The notes beneath the pieces were generated by a model, which had not been told where the DNA came from, did not search any database, and saw nothing but the letters and a program-made list of their open reading frames with translations. Below are positions 44,427 to 44,755 of a DNA stretch of 44,755 bases, in pieces. The position numbers were made by a program, and so were the translations under genes. The stretch is from Bacteroidota bacterium (lineage in GTDB: Bacteria; Bacteroidota; Bacteroidia; UKL13-3), in contig JAAFJM010000024.1 of assembly GCA_013298895.1 (NCBI GenBank), positions 1 through 44,755 on the forward strand, given 5' to 3'. The first letter of the stretch is position 1. Each line of letters begins with the position of its first letter.

Positions 44427-44755
44427 ATGAAAATAGTACTCATTGTATTAGGAATAATTGCTTTGCTAATTTTTGCATTTCAAATTTATATAGCCATGGC
44501 AACAGGTAAAGTAGAAACGCAGTTATACACTGTTATCAAAGTTGAAAAGGACTTTGAAATAAGGTTTTATCCGGCTAGCAACATGGCTGTTATAACCAAT
44601 TCTGCTAAAACTTATAAGCAACTTGGCAGTATGGGTTTTTCAAAATTGGCAGGTTACATATTTGGCGGAAATAAACAAAAAGAACAAATAGCCATGACCT
44701 CGCCAGTGCATATGGAAATAGGCGATAGCAGTGCCAGTATGAGTTTTGTAATGCC
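44427..44755 (+). CDS. SOUL-family heme-binding protein (3' end outside window)
   Basis: The frame starts with ATG at 44427 and is open to the window end (109 codons visible). It begins with a membrane anchor (MKIVLIVLGIIALLIFAFQI) and then shows SOUL features: VETQLYTVIKVEKDFEIRFY, the segment SKLAGYIFGGNKQ, and IAMTSPVHME, the conserved IAMTSPV motif. SOUL proteins bind heme or other hydrophobic ligands; their bacterial role is uncertain. It lies 13 bp after the aldehyde dehydrogenase, so it belongs to the same operon. Confidence 0.88.
   Translation, partial: MKIVLIVLGIIALLIFAFQIYIAMATGKVETQLYTVIKVEKDFEIRFYPASNMAVITNSAKTYKQLGSMGFSKLAGYIFGGNKQKEQIAMTSPVHMEIGDSSASMSFVM

Overview
The window is AT-rich DNA from a member of the Bacteroidota. 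Four things support this: a C-terminal type IX secretion (T9SS) sorting domain, a PID-CTERM-like tail and a LruC-domain lipoprotein; promoters of the form TTTG-N19-TAnnTTTG instead of -35/-10 boxes; tRNA genes without encoded CCA; and long RpoB/RpoC with Bacteroidota-type sequence. I cannot resolve the order or genus. No CRISPR array, insertion sequence, rRNA gene or prophage is visible. The window is chromosomal and mostly core.

Layout. Positions 1-2299 hold the tail of one surface-sorted protein and a complete T9SS cargo protein. clpB follows on the minus strand (2305-4908), then 664 bp without a gene. An envelope cluster on the minus strand (5573-8895) has two tandem paralogous outer-membrane-type proteins and a CsgG/LpoB-like protein with a barrel-like C-terminus. 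A helix-turn-helix protein diverges from it (9118-10116). xerC and hpf follow.

The central block (11655-25165) is the translation/transcription superoperon: tRNA-Thr(TGT), tRNA-Tyr, tRNA-Gly(TCC), tRNA-Thr(GGT), tuf, tRNA-Trp, secE, nusG, rplK, rplA, rplJ, rplL, rpoB, rpoC. It starts from an exact consensus promoter and ends at a strong terminator after rpoC. The order of the first four tRNAs plus tuf matches E. coli thrU-tyrU-glyT-thrT-tufB. Three non-terminator hairpins sit at the junctions tuf/trpT, rplL/rpoB and rpoB/rpoC, and rpoB must start at TTG.

Positions 25215-32249 carry small units: two GNAT acetyltransferases, a GT2 glycosyltransferase, a membrane-anchored coiled-coil protein, a bactofilin-rsmE-PAP2 operon, an RRM RNA-binding protein, and engB-aroE. 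Positions 32339-39237 carry a LruC lipoprotein, then a response regulator, a large soluble hybrid kinase (PAS, HisKA, HATPase, REC, REC, HPt) and a DUF3050 protein with many His/acidic residues. EamA and MATE transporters run on the opposite strand (39227-41475). The window ends in a tight operon: lipocalin, DJ-1/PfpI protein, succinate-semialdehyde-type dehydrogenase, and a SOUL heme-binding protein cut by the window edge.

The best candidates for something undescribed are the envelope cluster with its divergent regulator, the phosphorelay-DUF3050 locus, and the lipocalin/DJ-1/ALDH/SOUL operon. None is proven to be a new system; each is an inference from domain content and spacing.
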